Below the pieces are notes generated by a model that was given only the letters and a program-made list of their open reading frames with translations, ran no database searches and was not told the origin of the DNA. Positions 1 to 9,730 of a DNA stretch of 64,000 nucleotides are shown in pieces (position 1 is the stretch's first letter; every line of letters starts with the position of its first letter). The translations under genes and the position numbers were made by a program. Source of the stretch: Dactylellina haptotyla (Eukaryota > Ascomycota > Orbiliomycetes > Orbiliales > Orbiliaceae); the NCBI GenBank assembly GCA_031310005.1, contig CM062388.1:1-64000 (forward strand), read 5' to 3'.

Positions 1-220
1 AGATCAGACGCACCGAAAAGGTTTTGGCGGACGGGAGGAAAGTAGCCGGAAATGATGATAAATGGGAGCAAAAAGTGCGGTAACTGCTGTGCTATTAAAT
101 GATGGAGATTTATACAATTGTGTTTACATATATATGTACGCATAGAAAAAAGATTATTAATGATGCCTAAAACTGCCTTCCAAGGCGCATTATCTATATG
201 CCTCATCGATTACCCCATGT

Positions 221-1166
221 TTATTTGGGCGCTTCCCCAAAAATCGCGTCGGGAGATTTCATTTTTCCGCAACCACCCATATCAATACAAGCGTTGTAGG
301 CTTTTTCAGCGATATATCGGTGGCCCTTCGCCTTATACTTAGCTTCTTTTTGATATGCCAGCTTCTCTTTGATTAACTTTTTATCAACGTCATCTTTGAT
401 CTTGAAGTACTCTACCGGCTTGGCATCCTTGACCTTGGGAATGAGGAAATGGTTTGCTTCTTTGTCGGCCTCGGTCACCTTTTTTTCTTTCAGCATCGCC
501 TCTAGAAAGAAACTCTGGTAATCTTTGTACCGAAGCTCGTAGATTCTCTCCATGGCGTAGACAGCACCATGGGTATCGATATTTTTAAAACCAGCCACCT
601 TGATCCTATCTGTAGACTGTTCGGTATCGGGGTGGAAATGTCAGCTTTGACCTTGGATATTATGGCTACGAAAACACGAGTGTTATATAATATACCTTGA
701 CGAATGCATCTGCGATGGATTCAGCGCCGACATCACTGCCATGGCCATCTCCCCAGACTTGGGAAGACTTATAGGCCCCTGTTATCACTGGGTCTGGTAC
801 TGGACCTTTTTGGTTACTCTTGCCCTTCTTCTGAGCTACGACCGGGGTAAATTTAGCGGTGCGGATGTTGTTTGCGAAAACATCAATGTCGTTATCGACA
901 GCAATGTTGAGAATATATCCCTCTGGGACTGTAACTTTCTCATTGTTGATAGTGTCTAAAAATTGCGGAAAGTCACAATCCTTAGGGCATGCTTTGGCAG
1001 CCTTGAGCTCGTTGGATTTTACTTTGTCTATCTTGAAAAGCGCTTGCTCGGCCTGGCGCACTCGGTAGAAGTAAACCCGCTCATAGACACCTCGAATATC
1101 AAAGGCAGAGGCTACATCAGCAGTGAGTAGGAGAGTCGCAACGGTGGCTATGGTTGAAACCTTCAT
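221..1166 (-). CDS. Orphan secreted protein, two exons
   Basis: I do not recognise this protein. The start at 1166 gives a clear signal peptide (MKVSTIATVATLLLTADVASA, cut near residue 21) and then a soluble, Lys-rich chain. The first exon is 696-1166 and the second 221-598. The donor GTATAT follows the FVK codons in phase 0. The in-frame acceptor is an unusual AAG just before the VAGFKN codons; a CAG twelve bases upstream would shift the frame. The spliced product is about 282 residues. It has two close cysteine pairs (ACPKDC near residue 60, ACIDMGGC near the C-terminus) that could form disulfides, and no membrane segment after the signal. Export is inferred from the signal peptide; no enzymatic motif is visible. 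Confidence is good for a gene and low for the exact acceptor. Confidence 0.72.
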
Positions 1167-1914
1167 GTTTGTGGTGGCAAAATTATAGATATGAATCCGA
1201 CTGGTTCTATTTGTTAGTGTATGGAAATAGATTGTGTTTTAGCTGCCTGCAGCTGTTAATAGTAATCAATTGTTGATGATGGCCGTGTAGGATCTGGCTT
1301 ATAGGCAGACCATAGCCTTATTTATAAGCCAGAGATATCATTCACTGATAGACTACGTAGATAGGTAGGGTAAGTTAAAATTGAAGATATTCTAGAATTG
1401 CCCCGAAACAGCATCTGTAGTGAAACCCCTCTGAAAGTTTCGCCTACGGCTTTAAGCTCTTGTGTTGAAGCGCCAAGTTTTCTCGAATACAACATCTCCG
1501 AGCTTCACGGGGACTAAACGGAGACTAAAGCACAGATGAGGAGGATGAAACGGGTTATTAGTGGTGTGAGGTCTACGTGTGGCGTATAGTGAGGCTAAGG
1601 GAGCTAAGATTTGAAACTAGCAAAGCAAAAGCGAGGAGTTTCATCCATCGTTCCTGAACAACCGCGCTCCACGAGACTATATCGGACTTGTTCCAAGGAC
1701 ACGATTTTATATCCCGTCTAACTTCAGAATCGGCTGTTTTATCTTGAAGCCATGCGATTCATGCTTAAAGTTTTAATCGGGGTTAAATCAAAACCATTCT
1801 GCAAACACTGAGATTCCCCCAGGCGTTAGAAATACCGACGGTCTCAGCTAATTCACATAAGATTCTATAATTCAAACTTTTATAGTATAGTATACACTCA
1901 AAGCTCTGATATAC
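1167..1914. other. Intergenic, no gene seen
   Basis: This 748-base stretch separates the orphan secreted gene from the 3' end of the M6-like peptidase. All frames are broken on both strands. It should hold the promoter of the upstream minus-strand gene near 1170-1400 and the peptidase 3' UTR near 1850-1914. I see no RNA gene or repeat. Confidence 0.6.
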
Positions 1915-3930
1915 CTATGACTTACGCACTTGAAACTCAGCGGACGCTTTGACGGCACCATCTGACTCGGAAACCGCGGTCAGCTTGACCACAGCCTTGG
2001 AATCAGCATCAACTGTAGCACCTACCGCCACACTGACTGTAATAGAAGCACCAAACTGAGCCGTCGCTAATGCATTAGGCAATTCAACACGCCAGCCTTT
2101 CCCAGCAACTTGGGCACTGAGCCGGTAGACATCCGACTTCAGATACTCCGTCACATTTCCCGGATGATTCCCACCAGCTGCATATGATCCTGTATTTCCT
2201 AGCTTAAAGACACAGGTTACACCTTTCCCGGTGGCCTTACTCTTACGATCTTTCACTACTTTGCCAGCCCCCAGCGTGACGCCGCGCTTACTATGTCCGC
2301 TCCCATCGAGTGAACGTACGGCAACAGAATAAGATAACACACCGGCCGTGTCCCTGTTCCTCTCGAGAATATAGAAATGCAAACGATTGGCCGTATCGAT
2401 GTATTCATACTGGCTGCCTGACCGTGTGCCTGCATGAAAGAGAGCATCCGCAAGCTGACGATAGTCGCCTAGTGTGATCATGGCGATTGAGCCATTGGGA
2501 CGAAAGAAGTCAACGAGCCCAATATCCTGCGGGTTCGCGTCTATGACCCACTGGAACGGCTGATAGGCGCCCGGTTTCTTGACTTTACTGATCAGAACCC
2601 CGGAGTCAGGAGTGAAAGAATCCGACCCCATACGGTCGACGACTTCGACTTCGTAGCCATCGTAACCGCCACCATCACATAAGGGTTGAGTATTATCGTC
2701 GCAAGTAGGAGAGCGGTCTTTATCCATATTGATGTGGAGTCCCATTCTAGCATTCTTGCCCGGCGGGTTGACGCAGCGTGCAGTCGCACGGGCAACCACG
2801 AGCCCGGATTTTGCGAGCTCATTGCGGTCCAGGCGTATGATTGCGCTATCTGAAACTAACCCCAGTTGGCTTTTATCTCTCATTGTGTGCAGTGATCCCA
2901 TAGAGCCGCCCTGGAGCGCGGGAACCTGCCAGCGCGAGTGAGGTCCGCCGGGACCATTGAAGGAGCCTCGGGACATCATCGACCAAGGTCCGGTATAGGC
3001 ACGGCGAAGAGGGATTCCGTACGGATTATTATAGTTATCTCCTATGCTGAGAAGATGGGACAGCTCATGGGCATAAGTACCCATTCCTGAACTCTCAGCT
3101 TGAGTCGATGATCCGCTACCCGCGTTTGGCCAGATGGCCGCCGCAGAAGCCCACGATGTCCAGTCGACGTAGCGAGTGCGAGCGTAGTTGGCATGGTTGC
3201 TGGAGTTCACAGGAGGCCCAAAGGCATCTGGGACGTCCTGAGGGGTTTGAAAGCGCATCTCCCCGAATTCTTGCCAGGTCGACGACTCATCCTGTCCGGC
3301 CGACAGAATGAATACCAGTTCGAAGCCGCTGGCCGTTTGATTACCCACGTCGGAACGCCATGCGCCCAACGCGTCGGTGCGAATATTAATGTTACACCGC
3401 TCGCCCTTGGGACACTCGCCTGGATTCATGTCATTAGTGATACCGTACTGGTAAGAGCGCCCCGGGAGCCTGTACGGGCCAAAAGCGGTCAGGTCGACTC
3501 CATAGCTACCGCCCGAGTCTTCCATCCAATACTCGTGCAGAGTATGGCCGCGGTTCAGATCACTGGGCTTGTTGAGAAGGTCTCTATAAAACGCCGGTAT
3601 CCCATTGCGCGCAGGCTTAGCCACCGTTATGGGCTGCGGATTGTCAAAGATGGTGGAATGAGCGGGCTGGCTGATGATGAAGTCAAGATCCGGATAGTCC
3701 ACAGTGACGAGGGCAATGTTGAAGTTCCGCTTGCTGCCTTTGCGCGTGGGATCCGCCCAGTTCGTGCCAGGGACAACGCGGTAGTCCGCCCAGGTCATGT
3801 TGTCCGGATTGGTCCAATTCTGTGGGTCGATGACCGCAAATGGATCGGGCAACGCATGGCTCGTTGGGGCGGCGTGGGCGACACAGAACAGGCCGCCAAC
3901 TACGATTGCGGACCGCATATCTGCTATCAT
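1915..3930 (-). CDS. Secreted M6-like zinc metallopeptidase
   Basis: This is a predicted extracellular metalloprotease. The open frame continues upstream to 4095, but I place the start at 3930 (or the next Met at 3918). There MRSAIVVGGLFCVAHA forms a signal peptide followed by an APTSHA cleavage region, and a TATA box lies about 65 bases further upstream. The zinc motif HELSH (codons 3055-3069) followed by LLSIGDNYNNPYG resembles M6 (immune inhibitor A-like) peptidases found in fungi. The mature chain is rich in Trp, Gly and Asn. The last 100 residues look like a beta-sandwich accessory domain (FKLGNTG followed by repeated V/T-rich strands). The product is about 671 residues from one exon. 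A role in protein breakdown outside the cell is inferred from family and signal peptide. Confidence 0.85.
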   Translation of the reverse strand: MIADMRSAIVVGGLFCVAHAAPTSHALPDPFAVIDPQNWTNPDNMTWADYRVVPGTNWADPTRKGSKRNFNIALVTVDYPDLDFIISQPAHSTIFDNPQPITVAKPARNGIPAFYRDLLNKPSDLNRGHTLHEYWMEDSGGSYGVDLTAFGPYRLPGRSYQYGITNDMNPGECPKGERCNINIRTDALGAWRSDVGNQTASGFELVFILSAGQDESSTWQEFGEMRFQTPQDVPDAFGPPVNSSNHANYARTRYVDWTSWASAAAIWPNAGSGSSTQAESSGMGTYAHELSHLLSIGDNYNNPYGIPLRRAYTGPWSMMSRGSFNGPGGPHSRWQVPALQGGSMGSLHTMRDKSQLGLVSDSAIIRLDRNELAKSGLVVARATARCVNPPGKNARMGLHINMDKDRSPTCDDNTQPLCDGGGYDGYEVEVVDRMGSDSFTPDSGVLISKVKKPGAYQPFQWVIDANPQDIGLVDFFRPNGSIAMITLGDYRQLADALFHAGTRSGSQYEYIDTANRLHFYILERNRDTAGVLSYSVAVRSLDGSGHSKRGVTLGAGKVVKDRKSKATGKGVTCVFKLGNTGSYAAGGNHPGNVTEYLKSDVYRLSAQVAGKGWRVELPNALATAQFGASITVSVAVGATVDADSKAVVKLTAVSESDGAVKASAEFQVRKS

Positions 3931-3991
3931 TGGAAGGGAATAACTATGGCAATTGATCCATCCACCATCTCTTTGGAAGAAACCGAGCGGT

Positions 3992-3999
3992 TTTATATA
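3992..3999 (-). promoter_or_regulatory. TATA box of the M6-like peptidase gene
   Basis: On the minus strand this reads TATATAAA, about 62-74 bases upstream of the candidate start codons at 3930 and 3918. It argues against using the longer open frame to 4095, whose start would lie upstream of the TATA box. The rest of 3931-4377 has no gene and also contains the 3' end of SWA2. Confidence 0.55.
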
Positions 4000-4377
4000 G
4001 GCATCTACATCTACGCTTCTCTTCGACTCTTTTATCGGGGTACGAGCACCGTCAGGATAGCCATTGTCAGCTGCTTTGCTTGATAGCTTGAACACCTACT
4101 CTATCAGGCAACAGCATCCCTAATCCCCGCCTCGACACCCCGACGGTCCCGTATCTTCAGATCGAGGGTAAGACTAAAGAAGAAGTCGTGATCTCTCTCA
4201 AACCAAACCGTGACCATAAATTCAGCAGCCTGAAGCAAGCATTACCTGATCATAACTATATTGTGAAAATGTCTTGGAAATCGGCTGCTAAGGAAGGCTC
4301 AACAAAATTCAATTGCGCCGTGGCTATAATACTATTTACAAACTTAACCCACCAAAATTTATTCACATTGCTGCCGC

Positions 4378-7181
4378 CTAGAGATTGTTTTGCTTCTTGA
4401 ACTCGTCCCAGGCTTCGTTCATCGTGCTAAATACCGCAGCCGCCAACATTCTTTGTTCCGTTGTTGCATCTTGTGAAATCTGGGTTGTATCGTTAGCATT
4501 GGTGTCTGATCTCTCAAATCTCAATACGAGAAACATACCTTATCGGGATGAACCTTCGCAATACCCTTCATGTAGGCGATTTTTACCTTGTTCGGCATCA
4601 CTAGCTCGTGCATGCCCACCTTTTTCCAACCGCTGCCGTCCCAGAGGACTGTATCCAGGCTGGCAATCAACGCGCGGAGGTTCGTTTCCTTCCCACCCTT
4701 CCAAGCGGCCAAGCGAGCCTCGACGGTATCGTGCAGGGCAAGCTTTTCTTCATCCGCCTTATCCGCAGCTGCATTCGCAGCCCGCAAGCGACTCACAGCT
4801 TCCGCACTTTGCGCAGTGGTAACAGGGCGGCGTGGCGGTGGTCTCGCTTGAGGTTTCTTGGCTGCAACGGGCTTAGGAGGCGCCTTCGGTGCTAAAGCCT
4901 TCTCGCACCGAGATTTCCCTGCACTCGCAGACGCACCACCAACCCCGTTTTCAACTGCCAGACCCCACGCTTGGCCTGCATCTGACCACCTCTCCAAATG
5001 TTCCAGGGCTTCAGCTCTGCGAAGGATGGCTTTGCCCCATACCTCCTTTAGATCTTTGGATGTTCCATCAAGATCGAATGTTTCACCAAGGCCTTTTCCA
5101 CTCCCGATCCCGGAGATAACAGCGTCGCAGTCCTCAAGGGCAGCTTTGGAATCTCCAAGTTTGATATGGACTATCGCACGGTTTGTAAGGATAAGGTAGT
5201 GTATTGGATGCGCCGAGGGAACCGGGGAGAGTGAGCTGGTATAATGTGTTAGTGCGGAGGGGTAATCGCCTCGCTTGAAAGCATCTGTTCCTGCCGTTCT
5301 CGAGGTTGTAGAAGAAGCAAGTGCGGATGGCGATAAAGCAGGAATCTGGCGGTTCGATCGAGGGGCGGGAGTTGGTGCTGCTGGTCGCGGTTTAGGTTGA
5401 GAGAATGGGTTACTTGATCGAACAGGTGGCGCAGACGGGGCCGAGCGGGTAGTATGGACGGACGTCCGATCCGAAGAAGCCGATCCGAATAAAAGGTCTC
5501 CTTCGGGCACAGGAGCAGTTGTATGAGCAGGTGCGGGTGTGGGTGTAGCAGGCTTTCGCCGCCGGGAGGGACTGATATAAACCTGTTCGCTTTCGGTAGC
5601 CTCCCTCGTGAGTTTCGATCTTCTGGGATCCACGGCAGTCTTGTGCTCGGATTCCTGCCGTCGTTCCCTCTCTTCCCTAGCCATCTGACGAATTCTCTGC
5701 TCCTCGGCGAAGATTTCGTCTTCTCTTGACATTGGCATCCGTTCGCGGGGCGGCCTCTGGGACTGCTTGCCACGTTTGGGTTCTCCACCAGCCTCAAGCA
5801 TCATCGCCTCGTCAGTTTGGCGGCTTTCCGTTCTCCTGCTGCTACCACTGCGCTGTTCCCGTTGTGCATCCTTCATCCACTTGGGAGTTCCGTCGTTGGG
5901 GTTGTCGTCCTGGAGATCATTGATAGCTTGCGCCACCTTTTTGCTTCCCGTGGCCCACAAACTTCCAGCAGTCTTTAGTAAATTTCCGCCCAGCTTTTGA
6001 GCGTAAGCGGCGACATCCTGTACATCTCCTTGTGTCTGCCAGGCCGGCTTTGGGGTCCCACCTCCTCGTTCCCTGCCTGGCCGCCGATTGGAGGCGCCGT
6101 ATTCGTCCTCGTCTCTCTTAGCGTGACTCTGGCCTCGTGACTTCGTTGGTCTACCATGTGCTTCGTTGAGTAAAAAGTCAATTGCTCCCCTGACATCCAA
6201 GCCCGTGTCCGTTTGAGCGAGAGCTCTCTTCGCGTCTTCTACTGTGAACCCCATATCCGCAAGTTCTGCTAAGGCAGGGTCCCGAGGATCTTTACCTGGC
6301 GGTGGGGTTCGAGCCGCACTACGCAGGTCTTGGGCGTCGACGGGCCGCCGTGACGGCCGGGTAGGTTTGGGTGGCGGTGAGGGCGACTTTCGCTTCACTT
6401 CGGAGACGGGTTTGCCCAGATCTCCCAGTATATCGTCATCGTCATTTGAGGTTTGCGCTTGCTGAGGCTGAGAGGGGAGGTCTTTGCCAAAGCTGTCGAG
6501 ATTGAAGGGGTCGTCGGATAAGTTTGAGCTCTGAAAAGTGCGCTGCTTCGGCTGCTGTGGCTGGGGACTTGGTATCGGCCGAGCAGGCATGGGCGAAGGT
6601 GTCTTTGCAGGAGGGGTAGCAGATGGCGGGGGGAAGTGGCTAGCTCTGTTGACCTTCGTGTCTGCGGAGAATCCCGCGAGGAGGTCTGCTTCCTCCGGAT
6701 CGTAGCGCGCTGGAGTCGAAGTTCCCGACCTCCCCTGTAGAGGGTTGCCAGCAGTAGTACCGAAAGAGCCCAAAGAATCAAGACCGCTGAACTGCTGGTC
6801 CAAACGCTGCTGCTTGAGCTGGTCAGCTCTCAGCTTGTCCTCCTGGAGCTTCTTCTGCTGCTCTAGCAAGCTCAGGTTGCCCGAATTGCCGGATTTTTTT
6901 GCGGAAAAGCTGACGAGGGACGAGAAGCTGTCCGAGCCGTTGCTGCCCCCAGCTGCACCGCTGGCCGCTGAGCTGCCATCTCGGAGGAGCTTACCGTTGG
7001 GCGAAGGCTTCGTGGAATTCGGCCGGCTGATGGGGTTCGTGGATTGCGGTGTCAGCGTGGGTGTCGAGCGGAAGGAGGTGTAGTTGCCGGTAGGGGCGAG
7101 GGAGGATGTGGCAGCGAAGGGAGATTGCTTTGCAGCAGGGTTGGCAGACGAGGACCAGTTGAGGCCTGTGAGATCATCCAT
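4378..7181 (-). CDS. SWA2: Auxilin-like J-protein (UBA-TPR-J), clathrin uncoating
   Basis: This is the fungal auxilin, which recruits Hsp70 to clathrin-coated vesicles through its J domain and binds ubiquitin and clathrin. Exons are 4539-7181 and 4378-4479 with a 59-nt intron (GTATGT to CCCAG), giving about 914 residues. The N-terminal 300 residues are disordered and Pro/Ser-rich with DPF and acidic endocytic motifs (DDPFNLDSF). A UBA domain (LAELADMGFTVEDAKRAL) lies near residues 300-345. A TPR-like region (GDYPSALTHYTSSL, ILTNRAIVHIKLGDSKAALEDCD) is near 630-740. The J domain at the C-terminus carries the HPDK motif, with the intron directly after it. The final exon (TMNEAWDEFKKQNNL) matches the last helix of auxilin J domains, which confirms the splice. 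The start at 7181 (MDDLTGLNW) is preferred to the upstream Met at 7217. Confidence 0.93.
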
Positions 7182-7832
7182 TGTCGGTGGTAACGAACGC
7201 CGGCGGGGACGGGGCAAGTGCTGACGGTGTTCTCAAGATGCCTTCGTCGGCCGCGGGGAGAAGGCAGACCCGGAAGATGCGATATCGATGAGAAGGAAGA
7301 TGAGAGGAAGGGAGGAGGAGGAGAGGACGAGCTCGACGAGGTGGGCCGGGCAGGCACCATTCCAGCCAGCTAAGCAAGTCGGCAACAACCTCACGCCAAC
7401 ACATAAAACACGCCAGCCGATGTTGGACGGCCGGATTCGGTCTATCTATCGTACATGATGATGAAAGGCGCGAAGAATAAAGAAAAGACATTATCGGGCA
7501 CCGCATATGCCCCATCGGATGCTACATGTGTGTGTATATAAGTGACTAATTGTGTTACAGCAGAAGTAATGATAATAGTAATAATCGAACGCCAATTCGC
7601 GCAGCCAACGCCGCTCCGTCGGCCGCTGCAGTATGCACCCCTCTCCTGTCCCTTCCTTTCCAGCCAACCCGATAGGCTGGAAGATAATAGCAGCAGCAGA
7701 GCGTTTCTCTCTAATAGTATAAACAGACACTTGTAATGATACAACCCAAAGAACGCCGTCTCAGTCCCCCCCTCTTCATACTAAACTTTTTCTGTCTTGC
7801 CATAAACCCTTCAGATGGTTTTAATGAATAGA
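7182..7832. other. Intergenic: SWA2 promoter and WW-gene 3' region
   Basis: This 651-base gap lies between two minus-strand genes. The part near 7182-7400 is the SWA2 leader and promoter. The part near 7700-7832 is the 3' UTR of the WW gene. Short open frames here have no protein-like composition. Confidence 0.55.
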
Positions 7833-8732
7833 TCAATCCCTCAACCAGGCCCGCTTCTTCTCTTCCTTTTTCAGCCTCGTCTTCTCTCTGAATGCCTTCA
7901 CCTCCTTCTTCGTCAGCTTCTTCGCCTGTCTCTCGGCCTTCAGGCTCCTCCCATCGTGGCAGTTCGCCGCCGCATCCACATCGAAGAAAATCTCCATCTG
8001 CCGCCGAGCTCTGCTCTCGTCGTTATAACGCTCAGTTCCAGCCTCGGCTTGAAAGCGGCCCGTGAACCGGTTGAAGGCGGCATGCGTAACATAGGGATCA
8101 ACTGTCGGCGACGGCGTCCGCTCCGGCTCCTGCGCGTAGGGTGCCGTTGGATCGTAGTCACCGTGGATCGCGGGGTCGTAGCCACCGTAGGTTTTCTTCT
8201 TGGGTGGTTCTTCCGCCGGTAGGGGCGGCGGCCCTTCTTCAGCCGGGGGAACACGCGGGTTCGTCCAGGTCGTTTCCCCCGTGTTATGGTTGTAAAAGTA
8301 GTACTGGCCTACCGCCGCCTCCCAGATAGCTTCCCAGCCATCAGAAGGTGGTTCTTCCGGTGGTGGGCCCGGAGGTAACGGCGGTAGCTCGCCTTCTTCT
8401 CGTTCGTCTTCGTCGTCATCGTCGTCCGAGGTTGACGCCCCATTGGTGGGAGCCGCTGTTTCTTTCAAATTGGCTTCTGCTTTTGGACTTTCTCCTCCAT
8501 CTTCCTTCTCACCAGGCTCTCCCGTAGCGTGTGACTGATCGGGCTTGTCGGTATCCGAGGTGCTGGCCTTCGCTTCCCCCATCGAGGGCGAGTCGGGACG
8601 GCGTCTCTTCCGCGACGGCTCCTCGTCCGACGTGGGAGATCGAGATCTAGCGAGTGGTTTGGATGCTGATTTGTCTTGTTCGGGGTGCTCGTGCCCGTCC
8701 CCTATCGAAGGAGATGCCGCCTCGGCTGTCAT
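7833..8732 (-). CDS. WW-domain nuclear protein, probably splicing-related
   Basis: This single-exon protein of about 299 residues starts at 8732 (MTAEAASPSIGDG); the frame upstream of it is low-complexity and precedes the likely transcription start. The first 130 residues are charged and disordered with RSRSP and RKRRRP motifs, a likely nuclear signal. An acidic DDDDDEDEREEGELP stretch follows, then Pro-rich PPGPPPEEPP. One WW domain sits near residues 130-162 (GWEAIWEAAVGQYYFYN, then TGETTWTNP) with both tryptophans and the central aromatic block intact. The C-terminal 60 residues are basic and helical. WW domains bind Pro-rich ligands; this layout is common in pre-mRNA processing factors, so that role is inferred. 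It is divergent from NOP10. Confidence 0.85.
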   Translation of the reverse strand: MTAEAASPSIGDGHEHPEQDKSASKPLARSRSPTSDEEPSRKRRRPDSPSMGEAKASTSDTDKPDQSHATGEPGEKEDGGESPKAEANLKETAAPTNGASTSDDDDDEDEREEGELPPLPPGPPPEEPPSDGWEAIWEAAVGQYYFYNHNTGETTWTNPRVPPAEEGPPPLPAEEPPKKKTYGGYDPAIHGDYDPTAPYAQEPERTPSPTVDPYVTHAAFNRFTGRFQAEAGTERYNDESRARRQMEIFFDVDAAANCHDGRSLKAERQAKKLTKKEVKAFREKTRLKKEEKKRAWLRD

Positions 8733-9025
8733 GATGGCATGTGTCGCAGCGAATGGGGGGTGGTGTTCGTGGTTGGTTGGAGGCGGCGATGTTGACGGGA
8801 GCGAGTTTCGTGACGCACGTCTTCTGCCTTCTTTCTGCGTTGACGGTTTGGCTGTCACGTGACACAAACTCACCATTTTCTCTTCGCAAGAAAAAATTAA
8901 AAATTATTATTCTGCTGCGATCACCACAACCTCTTCATCTCCACCACATCAGCCACTCGACTCAACCGGACTCGACCACCTACACTACACTCCCTCCGCG
9001 TTAAGATCCGACTCGATATCTCACG
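8733..9025. promoter_or_regulatory. Bidirectional promoter with CACGTG E-box
   Basis: This 293-base region separates the divergent starts of the WW gene (8732, minus) and NOP10 (9026, plus). A perfect palindrome TCACGTGA lies at 8855-8862, a core site for bHLH/Cbf1-type factors. A poly-A/T stretch at about 8885-8910 may exclude nucleosomes. The NOP10-proximal part is rich in CCACC and CAC repeats. Confidence 0.5.
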
Positions 9026-9344
9026 ATGCATCTCATGTACACGCTCGACTCGCAGGGCAACCGCCTCTACACCCTGAAGAAGGTTGCCCACGGCGAGGTC
9101 ACCAAGAGCGCCCACCCTGCCAGATTCTCCCCAGACGACAAATACTCAAGGTTCGTCAATGCCCCGTTCCTGGCACCTTATAATTATTTCATAAACTAAC
9201 TTTTGCTCCCAGACACCGAGTCACCCTCAAGAAACGCTTCGGCATGCTGTTGACCCAGCAAGGTAGGCCCCGTCCACCCATCCATTCAGAGGCCGAATTT
9301 CTCGATCTAACAAACCCCTTGCAGAAAACTGGAAGTCGATGTAA
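9026..9344 (+). CDS. NOP10: H/ACA snoRNP subunit Nop10
   Basis: This is the small core protein of H/ACA snoRNPs, which carry out rRNA pseudouridylation in the nucleolus and also bind telomerase RNA in some eukaryotes. Three exons, 9026-9150, 9213-9262 and 9325-9344, give 64 residues, the usual Nop10 length. The protein begins [20 protein letters not shown] and contains the diagnostic [14 protein letters not shown] and [11 protein letters not shown] motifs. Introns are 62 nt each (GTTCGT to CCCAG and GTAGGC to TGCAG). Both splices preserve the canonical motif sequence. It lies convergent with NOB1, another ribosome biogenesis factor. Confidence 0.95.
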
Positions 9345-9730
9345 ACCACTATATGAATATCGACATAGGCACAATGTACGATAGCAGAACATTACGAAAC
9401 ACGGCGTTCTAGGGAGTAGGCAATGTCGGGATTATACCAATTAATTTACAGATGGATTCATTTGTACATATCCGTTTTAAAAGTCATAGAACACAGTTTT
9501 TCATCACTTCATTTTACGTTAGATAGGATATTCCACGTCCATTCTAGTCATTCATTGGTAGCGCTGGATTTAAATAAGATTATCGACAGTAATATTGAAT
9601 CTGATTGAAGGTAAGTGTGCGTAAAAGACAATAGCTAAACTTTTATGTGGCTCCGGGTATCCATGATAATATCATCATAATCATTACATGTTATTTCTAT
9701 CATCAAAAAAAGAACGAAGAAGAAACAAGT
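9345..9730. other. Convergent 3' regions of NOP10 and NOB1
   Basis: This 386-base AT-rich stretch lies between two converging genes. It holds both 3' UTRs, with T-rich and A-rich runs suitable for polyadenylation on each strand. I see no coding frame. Confidence 0.5.

Noticed and set aside
3193-4083. Plus-strand open frame of 296 codons opposite the M6-like peptidase gene
   Set aside because: It lies antisense to a gene with a signal peptide and zinc motif, and its composition (Arg/Val/Gly, no motif) is that of a shadow frame.
5249-5797. Second minus-strand open frame inside SWA2
   Set aside because: It overlaps the SWA2 exon in another frame within low-complexity Pro/Ser coding sequence; only the SWA2 frame has UBA, TPR and J motifs.
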